Positions 36,397 to 45,739 are shown, counted from the first letter of the stretch. The stretch: 64,000 nt of DNA from an uncultured Granulosicoccus sp. (GCA_947499955.1 CANMQI010000004.1:62001-126000), one strand, 5' to 3'. Numbers and translations: made by a program. Notes: generated from the sequence alone by a model not told the origin.

Positions 36397-36532
36397 AAAA
36401 CGTTCCTGGAACAATTCATGTCCAGGCATATAGCTCGCCCAGCCGCGCTTTCCAGTCCGGTCGCCGTCCCTTGAGTTCTGCCACTCACCAGTACTTAAGT
36501 AAAACTAAAGCCTGCATGAAAAATGATCCTTT

Positions 36533-36545
36533 GACCACTGTGGTC
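36533..36545. promoter_or_regulatory. perfect 13-bp palindrome upstream of creatinase
   Basis: GACCAC-T-GTGGTC, 55 bp before the creatinase start, is a perfect inverted repeat. It could be a regulator site; no evident promoter boxes flank it with confidence. Confidence 0.35.
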
Positions 36546-36599
36546 TGAGAAGGGATAGTGCGGTGCATCACAGTCAACCCGGTGCAGGAGTCAGTCGAG

Positions 36600-37811
36600 A
36601 TGGAACGAGAACGTTTTCAGGACTACACCAACAATGGCGAGAAGGCCAAGCCGACTTTCTCGGCCGCCGAGATGCAGCGTCGGCAGGACGCGATTCGGAA
36701 GCACATGGCCGATAACAATATCGATGCCGCGTTGTTCTCCTCGTATCATTGCATCAATTACTATTCCGATTTCCTGTACTGCTATTTCGGCAGGCGTTAC
36801 GGGTTTGTCATCACCGCGGACAAGGCCACCAGCATCAGTGCCGGCATCGACGGTGGTCAGCCCTGGCGCCGCACGTTTGGCGAGAACGTCACCTACACAG
36901 ACTGGAGCCGTGACAACTACTTTCACGCCGTTCGCAATCTGGTGGGCAGTGCCAAGCGCATCGGCATCGAATTCGATCATGTCAATATCGATCTGTTGAA
37001 CCTGCTCAAGTCAGAATTTCCAGGCGTCGAGTTTGTCGATATTGCTGCACCGTCGATGAAGCTGCGCATGATCAAGTCGGATGAGGAGATCGCTCACATC
37101 ACCGAGATGACGCGCATTGCCGATATCGGTGGAGCGGCGTGCGTGGAAGCAACTGCGGTGGGCGTGAGCGAACGCGAAGTGGCGCTTCATTCCACAGCCA
37201 CGATGATTCGCGAGATTGCCAAGAGCTGGCCCGAAGGCGAGCTGCTCGATACCTGGACCTGGTTCCAATCGGGGCTGAATACCGATGGAGCACACAACCC
37301 GGTGACCAGTCGCAAGATCGAGCGAGGCGACATCCTGTCGCTGAACTGCTTTCCGATGGTTGCAGGCTACTACGTGGCGCTTGAACGCACGCTGTTTGCC
37401 GAAGAGGCCAGCGATGAGCACATCCGTCTGTGGGATATCAACTGCAAGGTACACGATCGAGGCAAGGAGCTGCTGGTGCCGGGAGCCAGGTGTTCGGATA
37501 TAGCCAAGGAGTTGAACGAGATCTACGCCTCGGAAGATCTGTTGCAGTATCGCTCCTTCGGCTATGGCCATTCGTTTGGTGTGCTGTGCCACTACTACGG
37601 TCGTGAGGCAGGCCTGGAACTGCGCGAAGATTGCGATACCGAGCTCGAGCCAGGAATGGTGATCTCGATGGAGCCGATGATCACCATTCCGGACAATCTG
37701 GCAGGTGCTGGTGGATACCGGGAGCATGACATCCTGGTGATCAACGACAGTGGCAATACGAACATCACCGCGCACCCCTACGGTCCCGAGCACATGATCA
37801 TCAAGGGTTAG
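36600..37811 (+). CDS. creatinase (creatine amidinohydrolase)
   Basis: The ATG at 36600 gives 403 residues, the length of Pseudomonas creatinase. Motifs characteristic of that enzyme are complete: SSYHCINYYSDFLYCYFG, ISAGIDGGQPWRRT, TWFQSGLNTDGAHNP with the catalytic His at residue 232, LSLNCFPMVAGYY, YGHSFG and GGYREHDIL. It hydrolyses creatine to sarcosine and urea and belongs to the pita-bread M24 fold without metal. The gene follows the sulfatase with a 200-bp gap. No sarcosine oxidase or urease is near. A start 42 bp upstream (36558) is in frame but less likely. Confidence 0.9.
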   Translation: MERERFQDYTNNGEKAKPTFSAAEMQRRQDAIRKHMADNNIDAALFSSYHCINYYSDFLYCYFGRRYGFVITADKATSISAGIDGGQPWRRTFGENVTYTDWSRDNYFHAVRNLVGSAKRIGIEFDHVNIDLLNLLKSEFPGVEFVDIAAPSMKLRMIKSDEEIAHITEMTRIADIGGAACVEATAVGVSEREVALHSTATMIREIAKSWPEGELLDTWTWFQSGLNTDGAHNPVTSRKIERGDILSLNCFPMVAGYYVALERTLFAEEASDEHIRLWDINCKVHDRGKELLVPGARCSDIAKELNEIYASEDLLQYRSFGYGHSFGVLCHYYGREAGLELREDCDTELEPGMVISMEPMITIPDNLAGAGGYREHDILVINDSGNTNITAHPYGPEHMIIKG

Positions 37812-38091
37812 TAGCGCCCCGACAGGTCGTTCTGCTACGTCAAATCTCTTTGGGGCTGAATTCCCTCCGTATGACAAATTCCCGGTTGTGCCAGAACGCA
37901 CACCTTCTGCAGGGACCTTGTCTTCAGCGGTGGCAGCCAGTCGGGACAAGGGTGAGTGGATACTGGATGTTTGTGTCAATGGTATTGTCGAGGTCTTGCA
38001 AAAGCAGATCAGGTCCGGAAGGGACCCGGCAATTTCCTGATACCTTGTTGCTGGAGTTCCCTGTACGTTGAAATGAGCAGAGGAGAAGGTA

Positions 38092-38733
38092 ATGAAAGCT
38101 CGTAGCGCTGAGTTGAGTGCATTTCTGAAAACGCTGCACAGTGGCATTCTCGGCAGTGCGCAAGCTGGCAGTGATGCGCTACGAGTCACCGAGAAAATCA
38201 TGCAGGCGCTGCAGACCGAGCAGCCGCCAGCCTCGCCAGAACCTGCATGGTTGACAACATGTGAATTGCTCGATGATGCCATCGAGAACGTCAGCACAGG
38301 AGGCTCCGATGTAGGCCCGGAGCAAAGGCTTGCACCGAATTCGAATTCCCACATTGTCGAACACGCGCTGGCGATGCGCAAACTGTCATCACAGCTTGCC
38401 TGGTGGAATCGGCCCGATGCTGCGCTCATTGGTGAACCTTTCGCCAGTGGTCACGCAAACGCTACGGTAATTGGCAAGGGTGGTTTGGAAGAACGTGATG
38501 ATGTCTGGGTCGGTATCAGCCTCCTGGCGCCTGGCGTCAAGTATCCCGTGCACCAACATCCGCCTGAAGAAGTGTATCTCGTATTGTCCCAAGGTCATTG
38601 GCAGAAGAACGGTGGCGACTGGTTCGAACCCGGAACAGGCGGGCTTGTACACAACCCGCCGGGTATCTTGCACGCGATGCGCTCGGGTTCGACGCCTTTG
38701 CTCGCCACCTGGTGTCTCTGGAACGCGCAATGA
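38092..38733 (+). CDS. DMSP lyase, cupin family (DddQ/DddL-like)
   Basis: A 213-residue protein with a C-terminal cupin: APGVKYPVHQHPPEEVYLVL at residues 146-165 supplies metal ligands His154, His156 and Glu160 plus Tyr151, and the last ligand His194 is in GILHAMRSG. The helical N-terminal 90 residues and this motif order match the DMSP lyase family (DddL/DddQ), which cleaves dimethylsulfoniopropionate to dimethyl sulfide and acrylate. AGGAGAAGG precedes the ATG. Nearby genes handle creatine, a sulfated solute and lipoamide-type redox; no acrylate-using enzymes are present. Confidence 0.75.
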   Translation: MKARSAELSAFLKTLHSGILGSAQAGSDALRVTEKIMQALQTEQPPASPEPAWLTTCELLDDAIENVSTGGSDVGPEQRLAPNSNSHIVEHALAMRKLSSQLAWWNRPDAALIGEPFASGHANATVIGKGGLEERDDVWVGISLLAPGVKYPVHQHPPEEVYLVLSQGHWQKNGGDWFEPGTGGLVHNPPGILHAMRSGSTPLLATWCLWNAQ

Positions 38734-38770
38734 CGGTGTCCGTGTCCGGACATTTTCCAGTGCATCGGCC

Positions 38771-38810
38771 CAGGGGGAGTCAGAGCCAGGGGGAGTCAGA
38801 GCCAGGGGTG
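38771..38810 (+). repeat. 16-bp tandem repeat, two and a half copies
   Basis: CAGGGGGAGTCAGAGC occurs at 38771-38786 and 38787-38802, with a partial third copy after. It sits in the 160-bp gap between the DMSP lyase and the flavoprotein gene. Confidence 0.8.
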
Positions 38811-38896
38811 CCGTTCGATTTCCTTGCGCAATTGCCAGTTCCGCAACATGATATGCGATGCGTGGTCATGGGCGCGCAGAGCAGACAAGGATGAAG

Positions 38897-40315
38897 ATGA
38901 TGAGTGTCAAAGTGGATATCGCAATCGTTGGCGCGGGAACAGCGGGGCTTGCGGCCTTGCGCGAAGTACGACGACGCACTGATGACTTTGTCATCATCAA
39001 CAAGCCACCCTACGGGACGACCTGCGCTCGGGTAGGTTGTATGCCGTCCAAGACATTGATAGCGGCTGCGAACGCGTATCACGCGCGCGGCAAGCTGGAC
39101 ACTTTCGGTATCAGGGGTGGCGATAAGCTGTCGGTCGACATTCCTGCTGTTCTGACAAGGGTCAGAGAACTCAGAGACGATTTTGTCGAAGGTGTTTTGA
39201 AAGCGACTGAAAACCTGGGAGAGCGCAGCATCGCGGGACAGGCGCGCCTTGATGGACCAAACCGACTGATAGTGGGCGATCGCGTGATAGAGGCGAGACA
39301 GATCGTGCTCGCACCAGGATCCAGTCCCATCGTGCCGAAGCCCTGGCAGGCATTGAATGATCGTATTCTCACCACTGATACTCTGTTCGAGGAAAAGGAT
39401 CTGCCACGTCGGATCGGGGTGATCGGTCTCGGCGCAATTGGTGTGGAAATGGCTCAGGCGCTGGCGCGGCTGGGAATCGAGGTCCATGGATTCGACGGCG
39501 CCGAACGCATGGCAGGCCTATCGGACTCCCAGGTTGCCGAATCGCTGCGCGCGTCGCTTTGCAGAGAATTTGCCATCCATCTGGGAGTGGAGGTCGATCT
39601 TGCCAGGGCCGCTGATGGCGTCGAGATACGGTGGGGAGAGCATCACGTCGTGGTGGATCGGGTGCTGGTTGCGGTGGGGCGGCGGCAGAATGTCCATGAG
39701 CTTGGTCTTGAGAGCCTGGGCGTACCGCTCGATGACAGGGGTATGCCCGAGGTTGATCCCAAGACGATGCGAATTGGCAATACGCCGGTTCTGCTCGCCG
39801 GGGATGCCAACGGCATCCGTCCCATCCTGCATGAAGGTGCTGATGATGGCCATGTCGCAGGACTCAACGCCGCTCACGATTCCCCCGTGTGTCTCGATCG
39901 TCGGACTGCATTGAGCATCACCTTCAGCACGCCCGAGGTTGCCGCCATCGGCAAGAAGGCGAGTGAACTCGATCTGGAAGACTGCTTGATCGGTGAGGTG
40001 GATTTCGCCAATCAGGGTCGGGCGCGAACCATGCAGGAGAATGACGGGCTACTTCGTATCTATGCAACTCGAGACAGTGGGCGACTGCTCGGTGCGGAAA
40101 TGGTCGCGCCAGCAGCAGAGCATCTGGCGCACCTGCTGGCGTTGGCGATCGATCAGAATCTTACAGTCAATGACTTGTTGCGATTGCCGTTCTATCACCC
40201 CACGCTTGAAGAAGGGCTTCGAACTGCGTTACGCGGAATTGCTCGCGAATTACCCCCTTGTGGCCTCTCGGATCTGGCAGGCTGCGATGCATTGGACATC
40301 GCGGCATTGGAGTAG
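38897..40315 (+). CDS. dihydrolipoamide dehydrogenase-like flavoprotein
   Basis: A 472-residue pyridine-nucleotide disulfide oxidoreductase: FAD motif IAIVGAGTAGLAA, the redox-active disulfide CARVGCMPSK, the NAD motif VIGLGAIGVEMAQ, a second FAD box LLAGDANG, and the C-terminal FYHPTLEEGL with the His-Glu pair of lipoamide dehydrogenases. No lipoyl domain is fused and no 2-oxoacid dehydrogenase subunits are adjacent, so it may serve another disulfide substrate or a glycine-cleavage or unknown complex elsewhere. Several ATGs occur at the start (38891, 38897, 38900); 38897 has AAGG at a good distance. Confidence 0.85.
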   Translation: MMSVKVDIAIVGAGTAGLAALREVRRRTDDFVIINKPPYGTTCARVGCMPSKTLIAAANAYHARGKLDTFGIRGGDKLSVDIPAVLTRVRELRDDFVEGVLKATENLGERSIAGQARLDGPNRLIVGDRVIEARQIVLAPGSSPIVPKPWQALNDRILTTDTLFEEKDLPRRIGVIGLGAIGVEMAQALARLGIEVHGFDGAERMAGLSDSQVAESLRASLCREFAIHLGVEVDLARAADGVEIRWGEHHVVVDRVLVAVGRRQNVHELGLESLGVPLDDRGMPEVDPKTMRIGNTPVLLAGDANGIRPILHEGADDGHVAGLNAAHDSPVCLDRRTALSITFSTPEVAAIGKKASELDLEDCLIGEVDFANQGRARTMQENDGLLRIYATRDSGRLLGAEMVAPAAEHLAHLLALAIDQNLTVNDLLRLPFYHPTLEEGLRTALRGIARELPPCGLSDLAGCDALDIAALE

Positions 40316-40368
40316 GTTGCGTCCTCAAGTAGAGATGATATTGCGAATGTAGTGTTTTTCGAGAATGA

Positions 40369-40647
40369 TACGCTGCACGAGACGGAGCAGCATCAGTCAA
40401 CTTTCATGGTGGCACACTCGGAACCCTGGACCTGGCGGGTGCCGCCATAACCGCCGATGACGTGCTCACGGCAAGTTCCATTGCCATTCGAGCGCCTCCC
40501 ACCGTATTCGTTGAACTGGAAACCATCAATGAGGGATTTGGCGCCAACCAGGTTGCCAGGCCGAACTACGTTGGTGCAAGATTGTATGCCGACGCGGCAG
40601 CAGGCCGAAAGGAACTTATCGGCATGCCGCACAGGCTGAGCAAATGA
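40369..40647 (+). other. orphan open frame, possible gene remnant
   Basis: An open frame of about 92 codons with no credible start (first GTG at 40462) reads AGAAITADDVLTASSIAIRA, then VFVELETINEGFGAN, and stops at 40647. Amino acid composition looks protein-like, but I recognise no family. It may be the 3' end of a gene cut off by the rearrangement that also left the VOC tail further on. Confidence 0.3.
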
Positions 40648-41075
40648 ACGCCGCCTACGAGAAAAGATCACTTGGGCGTACGGATGTCGTGGCACAGGCT
40701 GATGCTTATACAGCGGTGTATTGGCTACCTGAAGAGCCACGGGCGCCCCGCCAGGGATGGTCGATAGAGACTGCACAAGGAGGAGGTGGGTAGGGCAACG
40801 GCTGTGCAGTGGCGATTGATCAGGCGTCGTATGTGTGATGGAATAGGCTGTGGTCAAGGAGAATGTGGGCCATCTGCGACGCTATATCGAACTGCTGTTC
40901 GGTGTCGCGGATTCCGGATTCGACAACCGCGTTGACGTAGCGGTTCGAGGTCGTGTCCCGACGAGATCAGCGATGTGGGGAAGTCGAGTACGGACGGTGA
41001 CAGAGATTGCCCACTGGCGACAAGAGGACTGACCAACAGCGCCTCAAGAGTGATCTCGTGCCGCCAGCTTTGCTA
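40648..41075. other. 428-bp degenerate region
   Basis: No supported gene. All frames are broken by stops; AAGGAGGAGG at 40778-40787 is not followed by a reading frame. It is part of a scarred stretch between two recognisable gene fragments. Confidence 0.4.
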
Positions 41076-41236
41076 TTGGTAGTGTAGGGGTGTGGACGCT
41101 CCTTGACCTGAAGAATGATCCGGATCGGGACAAGGCCGACCGGGTAATGCAGTCGATGATTACCATGAAAATGATCGAGATTGCGGTCAGCGAAGCCGCA
41201 GCGAACAGCCACCAGGCTGAGGAGAGAGTGCGATGA
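41076..41236 (+). pseudogene. C-terminal fragment of a VOC/PhnB-like gene
   Basis: The frame TLLDLKNDPDRDKADRVMQS then MITMKMIEIAV matches the last 45-50 residues of VOC-superfamily PhnB-like proteins, whose end has a methionine-rich RVMQxM..MKKIDIA phrase. No start and no upstream VOC domain exist. It overlaps the next gene by ATGA, showing the original gene pair VOC then DUF1428. Confidence 0.6.
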
Positions 41237-41622
41237 GTTACGTGGATGGATTTGTCATAGCCGTACCGACGGCTAACAAGCAGTCGTTCATCGACCACGC
41301 CACGTTGGCTGATGGCGTCTTTACGGATCTGGGAGCCTCACGGGTGGTGGAGTGCTGGGGACAGGACATCCATGAGGGCAAGCGGACGGACTTCCCCAAG
41401 GCGGTGCAGGCGAAAGACGATGAGACCGTGGTGTTTTCCTGGGTGGAGTGGCCGGATCTGGCAACGCGCAATGCCGCGATGGAAACAATGAAAGGCTGGA
41501 TGGCGAACCCCGAGACCGGTGATCCGCGCATGGATCAGGAGAAGAATCCGATGCCATTTGATGGGGCGAGGCTCATTTATGGCGGCTTCGAGGTGGTAGT
41601 CGATCTGAGTGCTGGTCGCTGA
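41233..41622 (+). CDS. DUF1428 family protein
   Basis: A 129-residue protein matching DUF1428: N-terminal MSYVDGFVIAVP, the box ASRVVECWGQDIHEGK, KDDETVVFSWVEWPD, and the C-terminal MPFDGARLIYGGFE. These are small dimeric ferredoxin-fold proteins of unknown function. It is intact, but the gene it was coupled to (a VOC protein) survives only as a tail. Confidence 0.85.
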   Translation: MSYVDGFVIAVPTANKQSFIDHATLADGVFTDLGASRVVECWGQDIHEGKRTDFPKAVQAKDDETVVFSWVEWPDLATRNAAMETMKGWMANPETGDPRMDQEKNPMPFDGARLIYGGFEVVVDLSAGR

Positions 41623-42255
41623 AACCCGCATCCTGTGTCGTCGGTGATGTCGCCAGCGGCATCGCCCATCGGTCGGTCGAGGGTTTTCAGGAAAGCCGCT
41701 GGACGGCGCCGCCGGATTTTGGGTCTGACACGCGCTTCGCGCAGCACCTGTGGCCTGGTAGCTCAGTCGGTAGAGTAGGGAGCTGAAAATTCCCGGCGAA
41801 TGTCTCCGCGATGCACGCTCCACGTTCGTCGGCATGGAGGCAATAGCGATCGAGCTGTCCAGAGTGCCGGGTGGCCACGGAGCCTGTATCAGAACGCTTG
41901 AGTGTTCGATTCAAGGCTTCGCGTCGCGATGGCATCGACTGCGTGGGACATGCCTGTAGTTTCATGCGGCATTCTGTCAGTCTACATCGTTGCGAGTCCT
42001 GACGCGAATGGGGGTTGGGTACGGGTAGAGTGAAGCTGGCAGGTCTACCGCGACAACAGGTAGCCAGGTCATGACACCGCGCACTGCGGCGACCTCTGGA
42101 ATCCGGGAATATACAACCTGCGTGCACTTTCGAGGATCCTCGACCTCGTGTTCGACAGGGATAAGCAAGTCCTGCACTCACGAGCTTGATGCAAGAGTTG
42201 GAAAAAAAAATACAAGGGTGTAGGCTATATATCCCCACCTCACCAGGACCTACTC
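41623..42255. other. 633-bp gap with tRNA relic
   Basis: No gene is supported. It holds a 5' half of tRNA-Phe at 41752-41794 and, near 42200-42255, an A/T-rich stretch and the promoter region of the hydrolase gene. The rest shows nothing recognisable. Confidence 0.5.
41752..41794 (+). tRNA. 5' half of a tRNA-Phe(GAA), truncated
   Basis: The sequence has the acceptor 5' arm, the D arm (TAGCTCAGTCGGTAGAG) and a complete anticodon arm with loop CTGAAAA and anticodon GAA. It then breaks off; no T arm (GGTTCGA) or 3' acceptor follows. It cannot be charged and is best seen as a scar of integration or deletion at a tRNA-Phe gene. Confidence 0.7.
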
Positions 42256-44517
42256 ATGAACGCTGCAGCGAGCTACAGGGAAAAAACCCAATGGCGAGTC
42301 GTGCTTCTTGCCATTACTGTTGCAACCATGGCGCTGGCAGGTTGCAGTGACGACGATGATTCGGACAATGGGCCGGGTGCCGGTGGCGACAGCGTTGCAT
42401 CCGGGACGATAGAGCACTTCGAAGTGCTGTCGACCGCCAGTGCTTACAATGGCGCGTCCATCGGGGAAGTCGGGCCCTACAGTCTCATCACAGGCATCGT
42501 GCACGGCACGCTGTATCCGGAGCATCCGGACAATGCTGGCATCGTGGATCTCGATCTGGCGCCGAAGAACGAGGATGGCATGGTGCCCTACTCGACCGAC
42601 GTGGTCATTCTGCGTCCGGACGATCCGGCCACTGCGCGTCGTATCCTGTTCTACGACGTGGTCAACCGGGGCCGCAGGATTGCTCAGGGCAGATACATCG
42701 GCGGCGGCGATCTGGCCGACGGTCCGGCGCCGGATGGTACGTTCGACTCGATACTCCAGTCGGGTTATACCGTGGTCTGGAGTGGCTGGCAGGGCAGCGT
42801 AGCACAATCCGGCGAAGGCGCCAGCTCTGCGATCGGCACGAACTTTCCCATCGCCGTGAATGAGGACGGTACATCAATCACCGGTCTGAGCCGGGAGGAA
42901 TATGTTCCCGACTACGCGGGTGTTCCGGATATTCCGCTGTCGTATCCACCCGCATCGTTGACCGACAGATCCGAAGTCGTTTTCACGGCGCGCCAATCCT
43001 GGCTGAATGATGCCGGCCAACAGGATTATGCGGTGCCATCGTCAACCGTAAGCGATTGGGACTACACCACCGACGAAGACGGTAACGTGTCCGTACAGTT
43101 CACGCCCCCTGACACCATTCCAGGCCCCGGGGGTACATCGATGGCGCCCGATGCCGGAACCATCTACAGTTTCGTTTATCGTGCGCAGGATCCCGTGGTA
43201 TCGGGTATGGGTTTTGCCGCGGTCCGGGACCTCGTATCCTTTCTCCGTCACGCGTCAGCCGATGAGCAGGGGAATCCCAATCCGCTGAGTGATCTGAAAG
43301 ACGCGCCCTGCGCCAGCGGTACTGACTGCCCATCGAATCCCGCCTCCAACGTCGATGTCGCGATTGGCCTGGGCCTGTCCCAGTCGGGCCGGTTCCTGCG
43401 GGATTTTCTCTATCAGGGATTCAACAAGGATGCACAGGGGCAAAAGGTCTTTGATGGCATGATGCCGATCATTCCCGGCAGTCGACGTACCTGGTCCAAC
43501 GAGCGTTTTTCCCAGATCGGTCGATGGTCGAAGCAGCACGAGGATCACTGGCAGCCGGGAGATCAGTTTCCCTTTACCTATGGTGTCATCACGGATCCGG
43601 TCAGTGGCATCACTGATGGCCTGATGAACCAATGTCTTGACAGCACGACCTGCCCGAGAATCATGCAACTGGACGGCAGCTATGAATGGTGGGGTGCTCG
43701 CGCGTCCCTGGTGGTCACGGATGGGGCCGGGGCCGATATAGCCCTGCCCGACAATGTCCGCTACTATCTGGTTCCCGGCGCACAGCACGCGGGTGGAGCA
43801 GGAATTGGATCCGGCGTGGTGTTACAGCCTGATGAAGGAAGCCGGTGCCTGTTTGCGACCAGCCCGGTTGCGATGGCCCCGGTCGAACGCGCACTGATCC
43901 CGGCGATGGAAGAATGGGTGGTCAACGATACAGCTCCGCCCCCTTCACGGTATCCGAGCGTTGCATCGGGAGATCTGGTACCGAGCGACCAGTTCGAAAC
44001 AGGCTTTCCGGACCTCTCCGATATCGCTGTTCCTGACGGCGAAGATGCCACACCGATCAATCTGAACTTCACTTATGGCGGTCTTGTCAATCAACTGTTC
44101 GTGACGGATTACAGCAACGCAGAACCTGTCGTCGATCTCAGCAGGCAATACGCTGTACTGGTACCGTCCGTCGATACCAACGGCAACGAAACCTCCGGGA
44201 TACGTGTTCCCGAGGTGGTAGCGCCTCTGGGGAGTTACCTGGGCTACAACATCCGGTCGGAAGGGCATGCGAATCCTGAAGTCTGTGTCTCCTCCGGCTC
44301 GACGATTCCATTGGCGGTCAGTCCCGCGACACGAGCTGCAGGAGATCCGCGCGCGTCGCTGGAGGAACTGTATGCCGGGCGAACCGACTATGTCCAACAG
44401 GTGCAGGCTGCGACGGACGCGCTGGTCGCTGAGCGATTTCTCTCGGCAGCAGACGCACAGAACGCGTACGTTGTACCCGCCCAGACTGTATCTCCGAATC
44501 TTTTATCAGCACCCTGA
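42256..44517 (+). CDS. lipoprotein alpha/beta hydrolase of the Abhydrolase_10 type
   Basis: A 753-residue protein with a lipoprotein signal (hydrophobic run then LAGC, Cys near residue 30, followed by an acidic linker). The nucleophile elbow GLSQSGRFLRDFLYQGFN lies near residue 375, a GxSxSGR-type serine hydrolase site. The catalytic His is probably in a VPGAQHAGG box. Members of this group are large, secreted and poorly characterised; a polyester or aromatic ester is possible. It stands alone and is followed by scarred DNA. Confidence 0.75.
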   Translation: MNAAASYREKTQWRVVLLAITVATMALAGCSDDDDSDNGPGAGGDSVASGTIEHFEVLSTASAYNGASIGEVGPYSLITGIVHGTLYPEHPDNAGIVDLDLAPKNEDGMVPYSTDVVILRPDDPATARRILFYDVVNRGRRIAQGRYIGGGDLADGPAPDGTFDSILQSGYTVVWSGWQGSVAQSGEGASSAIGTNFPIAVNEDGTSITGLSREEYVPDYAGVPDIPLSYPPASLTDRSEVVFTARQSWLNDAGQQDYAVPSSTVSDWDYTTDEDGNVSVQFTPPDTIPGPGGTSMAPDAGTIYSFVYRAQDPVVSGMGFAAVRDLVSFLRHASADEQGNPNPLSDLKDAPCASGTDCPSNPASNVDVAIGLGLSQSGRFLRDFLYQGFNKDAQGQKVFDGMMPIIPGSRRTWSNERFSQIGRWSKQHEDHWQPGDQFPFTYGVITDPVSGITDGLMNQCLDSTTCPRIMQLDGSYEWWGARASLVVTDGAGADIALPDNVRYYLVPGAQHAGGAGIGSGVVLQPDEGSRCLFATSPVAMAPVERALIPAMEEWVVNDTAPPPSRYPSVASGDLVPSDQFETGFPDLSDIAVPDGEDATPINLNFTYGGLVNQLFVTDYSNAEPVVDLSRQYAVLVPSVDTNGNETSGIRVPEVVAPLGSYLGYNIRSEGHANPEVCVSSGSTIPLAVSPATRAAGDPRASLEELYAGRTDYVQQVQAATDALVAERFLSAADAQNAYVVPAQTVSPNLLSAP

Positions 44518-44858
44518 TATTCGGTCAGGCAGTGACAGGCATGCAAGGCCTGGGGGCGTCCGGTCGTCGTGCCGGACGCTCGGCATGCGCGCCTGATGTC
44601 CCCGACAACCCTGCGCTGGTGTCGTCCGCGGGGCCGGTCAGACGATCGCCGTGCGCTTCGAAAATCACCGGCTCGCTGACCGACGGCGACCCGCATGAGC
44701 TGATCAGACGCCTTATGTGTGATGGCGTAGGTTGCCGAGTCACGGCCGGTGAGTCACACAGTACGTAGGTAACGCTTGGTATCCGTATCACTGATGAAAT
44801 ACCCTTTTTCTAGAGTTTGATCCCTTGTCGAGATCTTATAGCTTGTTGGTGTCTTTTT
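44518..44858. other. 341-bp gap without a recognised gene
   Basis: No supported gene or RNA. It lies between the hydrolase stop and the IS200/IS605-type hairpin. Confidence 0.4.
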
Positions 44859-44905
44859 ACCCCTACGCGCGGAAAGCCCCGTCATTCAAGGCGGGGAGGA
44901 TGTCA
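44859..44905 (+). mobile_element. solitary IS200/IS605-type right end
   Basis: ACGCGCGGAAAGCCCCG, then an interrupted palindrome CCCCG...CGGGG and the end GAGGATGTCA, is the usual right end (and omega-RNA 3' part) of IS605/TnpB elements. No tnpB lies to the left, so it is a scar. Confidence 0.6.
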
Positions 44906-44907
44906 CC

Positions 44908-45198
44908 ATGGGGGTGGCCTTGAACGCGACACCATTGTCGGCCCCTGCAGGTATCAACGATATTCTGAGTAATTACATCATCGCAGCCTTTGATGACTGT
45001 GGTGGTCACATCAATTCAGCAGAGGGCTACCACTACCATGCCGCCAGCTTGTCCGAGAATCGAATCATCGGTTGTTTCCATGGCGAGACTGCCGGCGATA
45101 TCGGCGGGGACGATCGGCCACCCAGGGGATGCCTGAAGGCGAGTCGGGTGCTGCTGTCTCTGGTATCTGACTCGCCAGCGGGCTTGCGTGTAAGCTAG
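44908..45198 (+). pseudogene. YHYH-domain protein fragment
   Basis: The frame contains FDDCGGHINSAEGYHYHA, the signature of the YHYH domain family of secreted metal-binding proteins. The N-terminal part and signal peptide are missing, cut off by the adjacent IS605-type end, and the C-terminus reads into unrelated residues. Probably a dead fragment. Confidence 0.6.
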
Positions 45199-45235
45199 AA
45201 TCGGATCACATTCGCGAATTCACCGATCTTCCTGC

Positions 45236-45739
45236 ATGAGCCGCTACCGTCCACCCAGCCCCCGATCGTCTCCGTATATCACTCGAGAAGGTTACGATCG
45301 TCTGAAAGCCGAGGAAAAGGCTTTATGGTCACGGCGCAAGGATGTCACGGCCGCCTTGAGCGCCGCCGCAGCCGAAGGCGATCGGTCGGAGAACGCAGAA
45401 TACATATATCGGAAGAAGGAACTGCGCGAAATCGACCGTCGCGTGCGCTACTTGCAGAAGCGCATTCCGGACCTGAAAGTCATCGACCGCCGCGCCGGAG
45501 GCGATGCGATATTCTTTGGCGCCGAGGTCGAGCTGGAGACCGATAGCGGCTCGACCATGACAGTACGCATTGTCGGTGCCGACGAGATAGACCCGGCCCG
45601 ACGATTCATCAGCGTGGATTCACCGCTGGCCAGAGCCTTGCTGAAAAAGCAGGTGGATGATGAGGTCACCATCGAAGTGGAGGAGCAGAAACTGGTCTAT
45701 GCCGTGTTGGCGATCAGCTATCCACAGAGCGATAGCTGA
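45236..45739 (+). CDS. greB: transcription elongation factor GreB
   Basis: A 167-residue GreA/GreB protein: SPYITREGYDRLKAEEKALW at the start of the coiled coil, the tip EGDRSENAEYIY with acidic residues that reach the polymerase active site, and a C-terminal FKBP-like domain ending LVYAVLAISYPQ. The MSRYRPP start and the length favour GreB over GreA. It rescues backtracked RNA polymerase by stimulating transcript cleavage. It lies between two IS605-type scars but appears intact. Confidence 0.85.
   Translation: MSRYRPPSPRSSPYITREGYDRLKAEEKALWSRRKDVTAALSAAAAEGDRSENAEYIYRKKELREIDRRVRYLQKRIPDLKVIDRRAGGDAIFFGAEVELETDSGSTMTVRIVGADEIDPARRFISVDSPLARALLKKQVDDEVTIEVEEQKLVYAVLAISYPQSDS

Noticed and set aside
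37812-38091. Gap before the DMSP lyase with imperfect hairpins
   Set aside because: Stems are short and there is no U-run or RNA-family motif.
38771-38810. Possible CRISPR repeat unit
   Set aside because: The 16-bp units are directly adjacent with no spacers; it is a simple tandem repeat.
40644-40787. Short frame starting MNAAYEKRSLGRTDV
   Set aside because: No ribosome site at its ATG, no motif, and it runs through scarred DNA.
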